Source: Deinococcus sp. KSM4-11
Lineage (GTDB): Bacteria; Deinococcota; Deinococci; Deinococcales; Deinococcaceae
NCBI RefSeq assembly: GCF_004801415.1
Contig: NZ_SSNX01000010.1
Location: 79,215-143,214, forward strand
Direction: 5' to 3'
Length of the DNA: 64,000 nucleotides
Shown here: positions 54,042 to 63,893 of the stretch, piece by piece
How positions within the stretch are numbered: position 1 is the stretch's first letter
How the letters are laid out: every line of letters begins with the position of its first letter
Translations under genes and position numbers: made by a program
Notes under the pieces: model-generated
Databases searched by the model: none
Told to the model about the DNA's origin: nothing
Seen by the model: only the letters and a program-made list of their open reading frames with translations

Positions 54042-54734
54042 ATGGACTCGCTCGCTTCCTGGCGTCGCTGGCTTGTGGAAGGATTGGGGGCCGCCCTGAT
54101 TGTCTTAGCAGATCTGGGCGCTGACGCTCTCTTTCGTGCCCATCTCCTCCCTGGGTTCGTGGCACACATGCTGGTTCCAGGAACCACGGTGCTCGCGCTG
54201 ATCGTTTGTTTCAGCGACGTGTCGGGAGCACATTTCAATCCTGCGGTGAGCCTGGCCTTCACTCTGCGCGGGAGTTTTCCGGCACGCGCCCTCCCTGGGT
54301 ACGTCATCGCGCAGGTGGTCGGCGCGACCCTGGTGGCCTGGGCTCTGCACGCTGGCCGGCTCCTGAGCCCTGAAGGTGAGCGGCTTCTCCCGCTCCAGCA
54401 GGCACTGGTGGAGGGCGGCTGCACTACCCTGCTGATCCTGCTGGTTCTGGCGACGGCCAAACGCCATGCCGCTGTGGGTTCTGAGGCGGCACTGTTCGTG
54501 GGTCTTACGGTGGTGTTGCTGCACACGTTGGGTTCACCCCTGACGGCTTTGTCGCTCAATCCAGCGAGGGCGCTCGGGCCCGCCCTGGTGGAGGGTCAGC
54601 TGGCTGATACCTGGCCTCACTGGGTGATGCCGCTGGGCAGTGCCATCGTTGCGGCCGTCCTGACCAGCGTGGTCAGGGGCGGCGCCAGCAGAGAAGAGGC
54701 AGAGGCGGCTCAGGGAGAGACCCAGAGCGACTGA
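54042..54734 (+). CDS. Aquaporin (MIP family channel)
   Basis: The 230-aa inner-membrane protein has six predicted helices and both half-helix motifs: HFNPAVSLAF after helix 2 and LNPARALGPAL after helix 5. Family role: passive water or small solute (glycerol, H2O2) flow. The N-terminus begins MDSLASWRRWLVEG, and an acidic C-tail follows the last helix. No glycerol genes adjoin it, so water or peroxide permeation is as likely as glycerol. Confidence 0.9.
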   Translation: MDSLASWRRWLVEGLGAALIVLADLGADALFRAHLLPGFVAHMLVPGTTVLALIVCFSDVSGAHFNPAVSLAFTLRGSFPARALPGYVIAQVVGATLVAWALHAGRLLSPEGERLLPLQQALVEGGCTTLLILLVLATAKRHAAVGSEAALFVGLTVVLLHTLGSPLTALSLNPARALGPALVEGQLADTWPHWVMPLGSAIVAAVLTSVVRGGASREEAEAAQGETQSD

Positions 54735-54759
54735 GAAGCAGGGTGTGGTAGCGGTGGTC

Positions 54760-55020
54760 TTATTTCGGTTCGTTCAGCTGGGCAATCTGATCGGAATCAG
54801 CGTGTACCCGGGCGCGGCCTTTGAGGTACAGATCATGCACGACTGCCTGACCAAAAATACGCCCGATCTGGACGCTGGTCAGTTCGATGATCTGCTTGTT
54901 GGGGTGTAGGGCACCCCAGTTCACCTGAACCAGGGTGGTGCCGGGAACCCAGCGACAGTGCAGTTCTTCCCTGACAGGAGTGGGTGGGGTTGATGGGAAC
55001 GGATGGAGGGAGGACGTCAT
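54760..55020 (-). CDS. Small hypothetical protein
   Basis: ATG 55020 has GGAGG six bases upstream. The 86-aa product (VREELHCRWVPGTTLVQVNW, LHPNKQIIELTSVQIGRIFG) is soluble and unassigned. Starts upstream in the same frame lack signals. Convergent with the aquaporin gene. Confidence 0.6.
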   Translation of the reverse strand: MTSSLHPFPSTPPTPVREELHCRWVPGTTLVQVNWGALHPNKQIIELTSVQIGRIFGQAVVHDLYLKGRARVHADSDQIAQLNEPK

Positions 55021-55883
55021 AAAAAACCTCCAACACGGACGAACGGACACGCGCTTGGTGTTGTCACTGCCGCCTGACCAGGGTTTCACACCCGGAACCG
55101 TGAATACATCGGCCCGCTGTACGACACCTGGCGTCGCACCTTGAGGGAGAGGGTAAAAGAAGGGCACTTCACTTTAACCCCGTTGGAAGCTGCTTGAAAA
55201 GGCGGAGGGAGCCTGCTGAAGTACGGCTCCCTTCATGATTTAAGGAGACCTTACGGATCAATGTGACAAAGATGAGTGCAACCGTATATCACACGTGCTT
55301 GATCGCCTTGTTGCCTGATTCGTCTGGGTTGGTCGCCGACATGGCCTGATCACATTCATTCAACCCACACTTCCACTTCGCTTCAGATGCTGGGACTCCA
55401 GAGTCGTGGCAGCTTCGCTGGTGCCACGGTGCAGGGTGAGGGGAGTGGTGGCAATAGTGCGTCATGGTCGGGAGCGGCCAAGGTGAGGTCGATGGGCTTC
55501 TTCAGGGACACCCTGGCCCATGGCTTCCGTTGGAGGCGACTCCTGGTGTCGCCCACAGGTGCTGGACTGAGCGTGATCGGCAAACATTGCCATTACCGGG
55601 GTCAGGTTCCTGAAACAATCGCTGGCTGGCCACGGACGACGGGCACGCACGGCAGCGATCCTGCCACCAGCTGGATCACCCAGGCTGGTGATTGACCGCT
55701 TCCAGTGCCTTCCTGACCGACATAGAGTGCCAGGAAACCAGCGCTACAGGCGGTCGTGGCGCACACTTCATTCTAGGAGGCCGGTCACCGCCGAATTGAA
55801 GCTGGAGTCGATGATCCTATGCCTCCGGTGCCGCCCCCCTGCGTTCCAACGGGTGCTGCTCGGCGCCGGTTCCCTTCACCACG
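55021..55883. other. Long gap without a supported gene
   Basis: Frames on both strands (notably 55387-55695 plus) lack ribosome sites and familiar sequence. 55190-55380 is less GC-rich and may hold promoters. Nothing was identified. Confidence 0.4.
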
Positions 55884-56399
55884 TTACTGGTCGGCAAAGC
55901 GTTCGGCGTACCGGCCGGCCAGAAAAATCGATTGGTAGGTCGCGTTCATCGTATCCAACACCTTCCCGCTGTATTCGAACCCCCAGCCTCCGTCGCGCCG
56001 TTGCCACCACACCCCCAGGAGGGCCGCATGGTCGGCCAGATCTAGATCTGGCCATGTGGCCTCCAGCCCAGGTGCACGCACCTCCAAGCTCATCTGGCGG
56101 AATTCCAGCGGTTTGGGTTGGCTGTGGATGGTCACGGCGTACAGATGGCCCACCTGCGTGCCAAAACGCTGGTGGAGCGCGACGAGATTGATACTCAACG
56201 CGCGCGTCGAGGCGAGCACGTCTGCGCTCCCCGGTGTGTGGGTCACTTCAAAGCCGCTGCGGTTCGGGAAGTTGATGAGTCCTGAAGGGGGCACATGCAC
56301 GACCTGAAGCTCCGCCCAGGTGGTTCGGAGATCACGTGCTTTGAGGATCAGGTTCAGCATGTGGTTCGGCGCGGCGGATGGGCTCGGCGAGGAGGACAC
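55884..56399 (-). CDS. Hypothetical protein
   Basis: The 171-aa soluble protein from GTG 56399 could instead start at ATG 56360 (MLNLILKARDLRTTWAEL). Sequence such as LINFPNRSGFEVTHTPGSAD and LGVWWQRRDGGWGFEY is ordered and protein-like, but no family is recognised. Stands alone. Confidence 0.65.
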   Translation of the reverse strand: MSSSPSPSAAPNHMLNLILKARDLRTTWAELQVVHVPPSGLINFPNRSGFEVTHTPGSADVLASTRALSINLVALHQRFGTQVGHLYAVTIHSQPKPLEFRQMSLEVRAPGLEATWPDLDLADHAALLGVWWQRRDGGWGFEYSGKVLDTMNATYQSIFLAGRYAERFADQ

Positions 56400-56744
56400 C
56401 CATCCGATATACGACGTTTGTCCCCACCTGTTGCCCTGCTCACGCGCATCGCCAAGTGGTATGTACCTTATGCAGTTTTCCCGAAGATGTTCCCATGGGA
56501 GAAAAAACCGGTTGACTTCATTTTCTTGCCCCTTCCCTCACGGGACTCTTGAGGTGCGTCAACCCAGCTTGGGCTGAAACGTGAGTTCGCGTGAGATCAG
56601 CTTCCTAGACTTATGTCGCTCGCACTGCTGGTGAGCAGCGCCCCGACCCCGGCAAGGAACACAGGCTGCTCCTGTGCTCCGCCCTGATTCATTCCTTGTT
56701 CTGAATGCCCCGCCCGAGTAGCCCCAGCCAGTCAGGTGCCCTTG

Positions 56745-58601
56745 ATGATCACGTTGCCTACCTATGTTCCTTCCCTCGGCGCCCTTCCCACCGACCAGGG
56801 CACCCTGTTCCGCGTCTGGAGCTCCCAGGCGACCTGCGTCTCGGTGGTGGTGTACGCCGAGACCCACTCCACAACACACGCCCTCACCGCCCTCGGCAAC
56901 GGGATGTTTGCCGAGCTCGTGTGTGGCATCCGCCCGGGAGCTCGCTACCGGTTCGAGGTGGATGGCCAAGTCCTCCCGGATCCCTATGCGCGCGCCCTTC
57001 CAGACGGTGTGGACGGCCCGGCCGCTGTGTGGGCCCCAGCCTATGCCTTTCAGTCTGCCGCGCCGTCTCTGACCCCAGACGAGCTGGTCATCTACGAAGT
57101 CCATGTCGGCACCTTCACGCCTGAAGGAACGTTTGCAGCCGTCCAGGCAAAACTTCCGGAGCTCGCGAACCTGGGCGTGACATGCGTGGAATTGATGCCG
57201 CTCTCCAGTTTTCCCGGCCGGTGGGGGTGGGGCTATGACGGAGTCGCCCCCTTTTCGCCCTACGCCGGATACGGGACGCCCGAAGACTTGATGGCCCTGA
57301 TCGACGAAGCCCACCGCCTCGGGATGGTGGTGTTGCTCGACCTGGTGCTCAACCATTTCGGGCCGGACGGCAACTACCTCGGCACCTACAGCCCGGAGTA
57401 CGTCACATCCCGACACCAGACGCCGTGGGGCGACGCCCTGAATTACGACGAACCGTACATGCGGCGCCTGGCGCTGGACTGCGCCGAACACTGGCTCCGG
57501 ATCTACCGCGTCGATGGTCTGCGGCTGGACGCCACGCACGAGATCTTCGACGACCAACCCACCCACATCCTCAGCGAGCTGGCCGCGCATGTACGTAACT
57601 TGAGTGCCGAACTGGGGACGCGTCACTTCCTGTTCTGTGAGGACGACCGGAATGCACCGGAACTGGTGACCGAGACGGGCATGGACGGGCTGTGGGCCGA
57701 TGATTTCCACCACCAGCTGCGGGTGGTGCTCACGGGGGAGCAGGACGGCTACTACCGCGCCTACACGCCGGAACTGTCAGAGCTGGCGCGCTGTCTAAAC
57801 CGCGGCTGGCTGTATGAAGGGCAAGCCTGGCCGCTGGAGGAGCGGCGCCCCCGTGGGGCGCCGGCCGACGGGCTGCCCGCGTCCAGCTTCGTGTACTGCA
57901 CGCAGAACCATGACCAGATCGGCAACCGGGCACACGGCGACCGCCTGGACGTGACCGCAGGATCCGACGCGTTCCTGGCTGCCAGTGCCCTCCTGCTCTT
58001 CCTCCCCATGACGCCCCTGCTCTTTCAGGGACAGGAGTGGATGGCGTCCTCGCCCTTCCACTATTTTTCGGATCATGCCGGCGACCTGGGCGCGCAGATC
58101 ACGGCGGGCCGCCGCGACGAGTTCAGTCAGTTTGAGGCGTTCCTGGAAGGGTCGTCAGGTGAGGGCGTGCCCGACCCGCAGGCAGAGGGCACCTTTCGGG
58201 CCAGTGTTCTGAACTGGTCAGAGCGGCAGAAGGGCGAGCATGCCCGGACGCTGGCGCTGTACCGTCGTCTGCTCGCACTGCGCCGCCATGACCGGGTATT
58301 GGGCAGCTCCGAGCGCCGGACGCTGCGGGCGGGGTCATGTGGGTCGGTACTGTGGGTGCGCCGGGGCATGGATCAGGACAGCCGGCTGCTGCTGGTCAAT
58401 GTGTCGGACGCGCCGGTGGAGTTCAGGGAGCTGCCGTCCTCTGGCGTGTATTGGCTGCTTCGCACGAACGACACCCACCCTGGCACCTGCCTGCCCGCAC
58501 GATCCGCGTGGCTTCTCGCCCTCTCGTGTGCGTGGACGCCGGAGATAAGCCACCATCCACGGCGTCCCCACCATGCTGGAGCCGACAGGGTCAGGCTATG
58601 A
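56745..58601 (+). CDS. treZ: Malto-oligosyltrehalose trehalohydrolase
   Basis: The 618-aa enzyme has an N-terminal CBM48-like domain (about 10-95) and a GH13 barrel. Catalytic residues: nucleophile Asp in [11 protein letters not shown], acid Glu in FLFCEDDRN and Asp in [11 protein letters not shown]. The [14 protein letters not shown] motif is typical of TreZ. It releases trehalose from maltooligosyltrehalose made by TreY; treY is not in this window. The last 25 or so residues (after [10 protein letters not shown]) look unlike the family, suggesting a frameshift or altered stop at the 3' end. Confidence 0.92.
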   Translation: MITLPTYVPSLGALPTDQGTLFRVWSSQATCVSVVVYAETHSTTHALTALGNGMFAELVCGIRPGARYRFEVDGQVLPDPYARALPDGVDGPAAVWAPAYAFQSAAPSLTPDELVIYEVHVGTFTPEGTFAAVQAKLPELANLGVTCVELMPLSSFPGRWGWGYDGVAPFSPYAGYGTPEDLMALIDEAHRLGMVVLLDLVLNHFGPDGNYLGTYSPEYVTSRHQTPWGDALNYDEPYMRRLALDCAEHWLRIYRVDGLRLDATHEIFDDQPTHILSELAAHVRNLSAELGTRHFLFCEDDRNAPELVTETGMDGLWADDFHHQLRVVLTGEQDGYYRAYTPELSELARCLNRGWLYEGQAWPLEERRPRGAPADGLPASSFVYCTQNHDQIGNRAHGDRLDVTAGSDAFLAASALLLFLPMTPLLFQGQEWMASSPFHYFSDHAGDLGAQITAGRRDEFSQFEAFLEGSSGEGVPDPQAEGTFRASVLNWSERQKGEHARTLALYRRLLALRRHDRVLGSSERRTLRAGSCGSVLWVRRGMDQDSRLLLVNVSDAPVEFRELPSSGVYWLLRTNDTHPGTCLPARSAWLLALSCAWTPEISHHPRRPHHAGADRVRL

Positions 58602-58866
58602 AGGGGCCACACCCGATCTCCCGCCGTCTCGAGGTGCAGCAGGTAGGCGTCAGGGAACCGCACAGGCCACCTTTCCCTGCCATTGGGAGGGCCGGTGGAG
58701 CGCTTCCGTCACTCTCCCGCCAGGTTCATCGTGAGGCATCGATTTGGACTGCTGTGGTCAAATCAATCCGGAGCTCCTGTGATTCGTCGCCTCATCTGGT
58801 GCAGTGTTCATTCCACCCATCGGCCTCAGAACCCGTCCATTTCAGAGACACGATCAGGAGGAACCC

Positions 58867-58932
58867 ATGACTCCGATGACAGGCGTTTCACACCAGGCCC
58901 CCAAGCGTCCTCAGATTGGGCGGCACCCATGA
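58867..58932 (+). CDS. 21-aa leader peptide upstream of small protein
   Basis: A strong AGGAGG precedes ATG 58867, which encodes MTPMTGVSHQAPKRPQIGRH plus one residue. Its stop overlaps the ATG of the next gene (ATGA). It may be a coupling leader, or the original N-terminus of the next protein separated by a frameshift. 58602-58866 holds no gene. Confidence 0.4.
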   Translation: MTPMTGVSHQAPKRPQIGRHP

Positions 58933-59135
58933 CCTCGCAGATCACCGCAGGCATGCCTATCCTCTGCGCTGACGGCGTGCCGTACGGCACGGTCGAGGCC
59001 ATCGAGCGTGAATACCTGCGCACCATGCCCACTCCTGACGGGCGCAAGCACTTCATTCCCCTCGATCAGGTGGCCAGCGTGGATGAGGCCGTGCACCTGC
59101 ACGTGACCTACGACGCGTTGCTGGCGCTCCTGTGA
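58929..59135 (+). CDS. DUF2171-like small protein
   Basis: The 68-aa protein (ITAGMPILCADGVPYGTVEA, MPTPDGRKHFIPLDQVASVD) resembles the PRC-barrel-like DUF2171 family, often found near stress-response genes. It has no SD of its own and depends on the overlapping leader frame for initiation. Cytosolic. Confidence 0.7.
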   Translation: MTSQITAGMPILCADGVPYGTVEAIEREYLRTMPTPDGRKHFIPLDQVASVDEAVHLHVTYDALLALL

Positions 59136-59190
59136 GCCGTCGCGGTCGACCACACCGCTGTTGGCGGGTCGGGCGTCAGGTTTAAGTGTC

Positions 59191-60078
59191 ATGGGCATTG
59201 AGGTCATCACCCCAGGATCCTGGCCCGACCTCGAGGAGGCGCTGCACCAACGGTCGTGGAATCCTGAGCTGAAGCGGTTCCGATCCCCCTTCGTCTTTCG
59301 CGGCCAGGCCTACGATGCCCCGCTCACCACGTCCTTGCAGCGGCTCTCCGGCTCCCCGCGGAGCATCGAGCGACACCTCGTGCGAGCGTTTCGCAAGTAC
59401 GCCCCCGCGTCCACCGAGCCAGCCGGATCGCAATGGGCGTGGCTGACGCTGGGACAGCACCATGGCCTGCCCACCCGCCTGCTCGACTGGTCGTACTCCC
59501 CACTGGTGGCCCTGCACTTCGCCACCGCGAGTGAGGAACATGCGGGCACGGACGGGGTGGTATGGATGATCGATGTAGGGGCCACCACCGCCAGTCTCCC
59601 TGAGCAGCTGCGTTCCGTGTTGGCCCAGGAAGGCGGTGCCGTCTTCACGACCGAGATGCTGGAGATGTTCAGCGCGAACCCCGGTCGGGGCCTGCCCTTT
59701 GATGCCGAGATGAGCTGGCTCGACCGGGTCGAACAGGAGCACGGTGCACCCTACCTGCTGTTCCTGGAGCCGCCCTCGCTGGATCAGCGCATCGTTCAGC
59801 AGTCGGCCCTGTTCTCGATGCTGTCCAACCCGGAGGTGACGCTGGAGGACTGGCTGCAACCTCGCGCGGCCATGGCCCGGCGGGTGGTGGTGCCGCGCGG
59901 GCTGAAAGCGGAGGTGCGCGACCGGCTGGACGGGTGGAACATGAGCGAACGAACCCTGTTTCCTGACCTTGGGGGGTTGAGTCAATGGCTGCGGCGCTAT
60001 TACCGTGACCTGCCGCCCCTCAAGGACGCGGCTCCACAGGGTCGCCCCCTGGAGGACGAACGCAATCAACACCGTTGA
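59191..60078 (+). CDS. FRG-domain protein
   Basis: The 295-aa protein from ATG 59191 has the FRG domain hallmark FVFRGQAYDAPLTTSLQR (about 35-55), then QHHGLPTRLLDWSYSPLVALHFA (about 90-112), which is highly typical. The domain has no established biochemical activity; it occurs in proteins linked to phage defence and in toxin-like contexts. No partner gene is evident. Confidence 0.85.
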   Translation: MGIEVITPGSWPDLEEALHQRSWNPELKRFRSPFVFRGQAYDAPLTTSLQRLSGSPRSIERHLVRAFRKYAPASTEPAGSQWAWLTLGQHHGLPTRLLDWSYSPLVALHFATASEEHAGTDGVVWMIDVGATTASLPEQLRSVLAQEGGAVFTTEMLEMFSANPGRGLPFDAEMSWLDRVEQEHGAPYLLFLEPPSLDQRIVQQSALFSMLSNPEVTLEDWLQPRAAMARRVVVPRGLKAEVRDRLDGWNMSERTLFPDLGGLSQWLRRYYRDLPPLKDAAPQGRPLEDERNQHR

Positions 60079-60378
60079 TCACCAGTGACGCAGACGGGAG
60101 CACGTTGTGACCGTGGGCAGGGCGAACGTGGGTCTGGGCTGGTGTGGACGGTGCACGCCACTGTGGGTCGAGAGTACCGAAGGGGGGAGGAGAGGTCACG
60201 CTGAAGTGGGGCTGGCGCGTTTCACTGTGCTCAGGTCGTACTGCAGCTTCCCTAGGCGGGGCCAGACGGCATCCCTAGGGAACTTCAGCGGATGCTCACA
60301 CCATCCGTGGATCAGTCAGGGACACTGGCCCATGACTCCTGATCTCGGTCATCACCGTCTTGGACTGGCAGGTGGGGT
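60079..60378. other. Intergenic, nothing recognised
   Basis: No gene or clear signal beyond possible promoter elements for the next gene. Confidence 0.35.
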
Positions 60379-60975
60379 GTGAGGGCAGGCTGGCTGGTGG
60401 TTCCTGCTCTCGCTGCCGCCTACGGCACCCGGACGTTGCGAGTCCCAGTTGCTGGCTGGTCGATGACCAGTGAGCATCAGGGGGTGGGGCCCGTCACGCG
60501 CCGCCTGTACTGGATCGATATCGCGTCGCCCCAGCACAGCGATATGGAAGTCGTCGACGCTACTCTGCAGCTCCTCCCCGATCTCATGCCGTCCGTGCTG
60601 GCCCACTTCCGGCGGGTTCGGCCCACCGGGGGGCGCACCCGAGTCGGCGACCAGTTCACCATCCTGATGCTGGGCACCCGGCGCGGCCGGGTACAGGTGG
60701 TCGAGATCACCCCACACTCCTTCCGCCTGCAAACCCTGCGGCAGCACTCCGAGTCTGGCTGGATCGAGTTCCGGAGTGATCCTCTGGAGGGCAACGCCTA
60801 CCGGCTGAGCGTGGTGTCCCAGGTGCGGGCGAGCAGTTGGTTTGACCGGTACGCGTACCTGCTGGGTGTGGGCATCATGCAACGCCTGACCTGGGAGAGT
60901 GGACTGCGCCGCGCCCTGCACCTGAGCGGTGGACGCAAGGTCAAACATGGCACCACCACCGTGGAATGGCCCTGA
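60379..60975 (+). CDS. DUF1990-like protein
   Basis: GTG 60379 gives 198 aa. The sequence (YWIDIASPQHSDMEVVDATL, FTILMLGTRRGRVQVVEITP, FRLQTLRQHSESGWIEFRSD) resembles DUF1990/SRPBCC-like proteins with a helix-grip fold. Ligand and role unknown. The start lacks an SD and could be slightly different. Confidence 0.65.
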   Translation: MRAGWLVVPALAAAYGTRTLRVPVAGWSMTSEHQGVGPVTRRLYWIDIASPQHSDMEVVDATLQLLPDLMPSVLAHFRRVRPTGGRTRVGDQFTILMLGTRRGRVQVVEITPHSFRLQTLRQHSESGWIEFRSDPLEGNAYRLSVVSQVRASSWFDRYAYLLGVGIMQRLTWESGLRRALHLSGGRKVKHGTTTVEWP

Positions 60976-61102
60976 CCCGGGAGCGGGGTTTCACTCATCA
61001 CCAGCCAACAGCCCGTAACGCGCAGCTTGCGAGGTTATCCCACGGGTTGACCCAACTGGGCTGAAGCTCACAGCCTCCGGTTCAGTCCGTTTTAGGGCAT
61101 AC

Positions 61103-62086
61103 TCAAGCGTCGTGTAGGCGGCCGTCCTGGACGAGCGGGCTGATCGGACGGCGCGCCCGGTTCGTGCCCCGCTGTGGGTAGCTCATCCAGTTGACGTGCC
61201 GGTCGACCCGCAGGGCGCTCAGCACGCGGTCGGCCAGTCCGGGAACCAGGTCGTACAGGATCACGAAGGCCCGTGACGGGATCAGTGGATAGATCACGGG
61301 CCGGGGGCGTTCCATGGCATTGACGAGCGCCCGGGCGACCCGGGATGCCTCCATCACGGGCCACACGAGGTGGGCGCCGTGCCCACCTGCTTTCACGTTG
61401 GGGGCGGTGTCGAACAGCGGGGTGCGGACGGCGGCGGGCAGCAGGGCGCTGACCACGATGCCGCTGCGCTCCACGTGCATCAGTTCCTGACGCAACGACT
61501 GGGTCAGGACCTCCACAAACGCTTTGGTACCGCCGTAGATGCCGGAGTAGGGAAATCCCACGCGGCCCTCGACGGACGCCGTGTTGATGATGTGCCCGGC
61601 ACCCTGCCGGCGCATCACGGGCACCACCGCCTGCACGCCGTACAGCACGCCCATCACGTTGGTCTCGATCAGATGGCGCACGCGCCACTCCTCGCTGTGC
61701 TCGACGCTGTCCACGAACATGTCACCCGCATGGTTGACCATGACATCAATCCGTCCGAACCGGGCCAGGGCGGCATCGACCAGCACCTCCACCTGGGCAC
61801 GCTCCCGCACGTCGGTGGGCACGACCAGGGCCACGGCACCGAGGGACTCGATCTCCTGGGCCACCCCTGCCAGGGCCCCAGCATCCCGCGCTGCGATGAC
61901 GACCTGCGCGCCCCGCACGGCACACTCCAGCGCGGTGGCCCGCCCAATCCCCGTGGAGGCGCCCGTGATCACGACGGTCTGGCCGCGCAGGTCACGGTGC
62001 CGTCGGCGTCGCCCCGACAGGGCCGTCGCAATCAGCAGCGCCGCCGTAGATCCGAGTGCCATGCGTATCGATGCGTGTCTGGGCAT
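61103..62086 (-). CDS. Short-chain dehydrogenase/reductase
   Basis: ATG 62086 is supported by a TAGGGT box five bases upstream. The 327-aa product has an N-terminal membrane anchor (IRMALGSTAALLIATALSG), then the classical SDR: GASTGIGRA cofactor loop, VNHAGD (family NNAG), catalytic Ser in INTASVEG and Tyr/Lys in YGGTKAF. NADP(H)-dependent oxidation or reduction of an alcohol or ketone is expected; substrate unknown. Divergent from the flavoprotein gene at 62242. Confidence 0.88.
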   Translation of the reverse strand: MPRHASIRMALGSTAALLIATALSGRRRRHRDLRGQTVVITGASTGIGRATALECAVRGAQVVIAARDAGALAGVAQEIESLGAVALVVPTDVRERAQVEVLVDAALARFGRIDVMVNHAGDMFVDSVEHSEEWRVRHLIETNVMGVLYGVQAVVPVMRRQGAGHIINTASVEGRVGFPYSGIYGGTKAFVEVLTQSLRQELMHVERSGIVVSALLPAAVRTPLFDTAPNVKAGGHGAHLVWPVMEASRVARALVNAMERPRPVIYPLIPSRAFVILYDLVPGLADRVLSALRVDRHVNWMSYPQRGTNRARRPISPLVQDGRLHDA

Positions 62087-62091
62087 GGCCC

Positions 62092-62097
62092 ACCCTA
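62092..62097 (-). promoter_or_regulatory. -10 box TAGGGT, leaderless start
   Basis: On the minus strand TAGGGT ends five bases before ATG 62086. Confidence 0.5.
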
Positions 62098-62241
62098 GCG
62101 GCCCGACCCTCATGCTGCTCCCCGGTTCGCTCAAGGGCCCCTGAACCTTTCCCAGCTGGGAACCGACCATGAGGACTCGCTCAGTGCCCAGGCATCCGGA
62201 CAGCACCTGACGCGCCCCCCCCTGCGCTGTAATGGGCCGGT

Positions 62242-63654
62242 ATGTCATACCGCGCCGCCGTGGTGGGATCCGGGCCGAACGGCCTGGCCGCCGCCATCAC
62301 GCTGGCCCGGGCCGGCTGGCAGGTCGATGTCTACGAGGCGAATGCCACGCCAGGAGGCGCCGTGCGCAGCGCCGAGCTGACCTTGCCGGGCTTCATCCAT
62401 GACCTCGGCTCGGCCATCCATCCGCTGGCCGTGGTTTCCCCGTTCTTCCGCACATTGCCCCTGGAACGATACGGACTGCAATTTGTGGCCTCCCCCGCTG
62501 CGGTGGCACATCCCCTGCCGGGTGGCACGGCACTGCTCTTTCGCAGCCTTGACGAAACGGCGGACGCCCTGGGAACCGATGGCCCGGTGTACCGGCGGCT
62601 GTTGGGGCCACTGGTCGACGCGGCCGACGATCTCTTCGAGGAGACGCTCAAGCCCATGCTCCGGGTGCCACGCCATCCGGTCACGTTGGCCCGGTTCGGG
62701 ATCCGTGGCCTCCCGCCCGCGGCCCTGCTCGCCCGTACCCTCTTCCGCGGAGAGGCGGCGCGCGCCCTCTTCGGCGGACTCAGTGCCCATTCGGAGGTGC
62801 CGCTCACGCAGCCGGTGACGTCCGCGTACGGCCTGATGCTGGCGGTGAGTGCGCACGTGGTCGGTTGGCCGTTCCCACGTGGGGGCGCCCAGGCCATCAC
62901 GGACGCCATGCTCGCCTACCTCGGTCACCTGGGCGGGCGGCTGCACGTGAACCGGCCCGTCGAACGTCTGGAGGACTTGGAAGCGGACGTGCACCTGCTC
63001 GATGTTTCACCGCGCGAGTTCCTCCGCCTCGCACCGCACCTTCCACCCGCGTACGCCCGGCGCCTGCGGCACTTCCGGTATGGAGCGGGCACCATCAAGC
63101 TCGATTACGCCCTGAGCGCGCCCATTCCATGGAGGGATCCACGCACGGCGCTCGCGGCCACTGTTCACCTGGGAGGGCCGCTGGCCGACCTTGTTCACAG
63201 CGAGGCGCAGAGCGTGCACGGCCTGCCCGAGCGGCCCTTCCTGCTGCTCGCGCAGCACACGGTATTCGATCCCAGTCGTGCGCCGGACGGTCAGCACACC
63301 GCGTGGCTGTACGGGCATGTACCGGGCGGATATACCCCGCAACCGGGGGATCTTGACCGCATCGAGGCGCAGATCGAACGCCTCGCGCCAGGCTTCCGTG
63401 AGGTCGTACTGGCGCGGCGGGTAACGACCGCCGCCGATGCGCAGCGGATGAACCGCAACCTGGTCGGAGGGGATGTAGGGGGTGGCGCAAACACGCTGCT
63501 GGGCACCCTGGTGCGTCCCACGCTCTCGGCGTCCCCGTACCGCACGCCTCTCAAAGGAATCTACCTGTGCAGTGCTAGTACCCCGCCCGGGGGTGGCGTC
63601 CACGGCATGCCCGGGTACCATGCGGCGCTCACAGCGTTGAACGATCGAACCTGA
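62242..63654 (+). CDS. Phytoene-dehydrogenase-like FAD oxidoreductase
   Basis: The 470-aa protein starts at ATG 62242 with the dinucleotide-binding motif AAVVGSGPNGLAAAITLARA, then EANATPGGAVRS. It ends with the family's second FAD motif, YLCSASTPPGGGVHGMPGYH. This matches the CrtI/NAD(P)-FAD oxidoreductase family; a carotenoid or other desaturase or isomerase role is possible. Divergent from a short-chain dehydrogenase, suggesting shared control. Confidence 0.87.
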   Translation: MSYRAAVVGSGPNGLAAAITLARAGWQVDVYEANATPGGAVRSAELTLPGFIHDLGSAIHPLAVVSPFFRTLPLERYGLQFVASPAAVAHPLPGGTALLFRSLDETADALGTDGPVYRRLLGPLVDAADDLFEETLKPMLRVPRHPVTLARFGIRGLPPAALLARTLFRGEAARALFGGLSAHSEVPLTQPVTSAYGLMLAVSAHVVGWPFPRGGAQAITDAMLAYLGHLGGRLHVNRPVERLEDLEADVHLLDVSPREFLRLAPHLPPAYARRLRHFRYGAGTIKLDYALSAPIPWRDPRTALAATVHLGGPLADLVHSEAQSVHGLPERPFLLLAQHTVFDPSRAPDGQHTAWLYGHVPGGYTPQPGDLDRIEAQIERLAPGFREVVLARRVTTAADAQRMNRNLVGGDVGGGANTLLGTLVRPTLSASPYRTPLKGIYLCSASTPPGGGVHGMPGYHAALTALNDRT

Positions 63655-63836
63655 GCCCGGCCGGTTCTCACCACCTGTCGTCTCTGACAGTCCCGGTCAA
63701 GGTGGGCCGGCGCCTGCCCGGGCGCAGCGAGCCGTGTTCGGCGGAGACCCATGAACTCCAGTTCACGTGATCGTCGTGGAAGCTCACCATGCCCTTGCCA
63801 TCCTGAGGCAGTCCATTCACTTCCACAGGAGGCACC

Positions 63837-63893
63837 ATGATGACAGTGACGACGCCGCGCGACCTTGATGAGCGAGATACCCATGGTCACTGA
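63837..63893 (+). CDS. 18-aa leader peptide
   Basis: AGGAGG precedes ATG 63837, encoding MMTVTTPRDLDERDTHGH before a stop that overlaps the following gene by 11 bases. The layout resembles 58867-58932. Confidence 0.4.
   Translation: MMTVTTPRDLDERDTHGH

Noticed and set aside
55387..55695. 102-codon plus frame as a gene
   Set aside because: No ribosome site or leaderless box and no convincing protein character.
56559..57713. 384-codon minus-strand open frame
   Set aside because: It is antisense to treZ, whose catalytic motifs are all present.
59182..60072. 296-codon frame opposite the FRG gene
   Set aside because: Shadow frame; the plus strand carries the unmistakable FRG motifs.
61370..62098. 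242-codon plus frame opposite the short-chain dehydrogenase
   Set aside because: His-rich shadow sequence; the minus frame has the full SDR active site.
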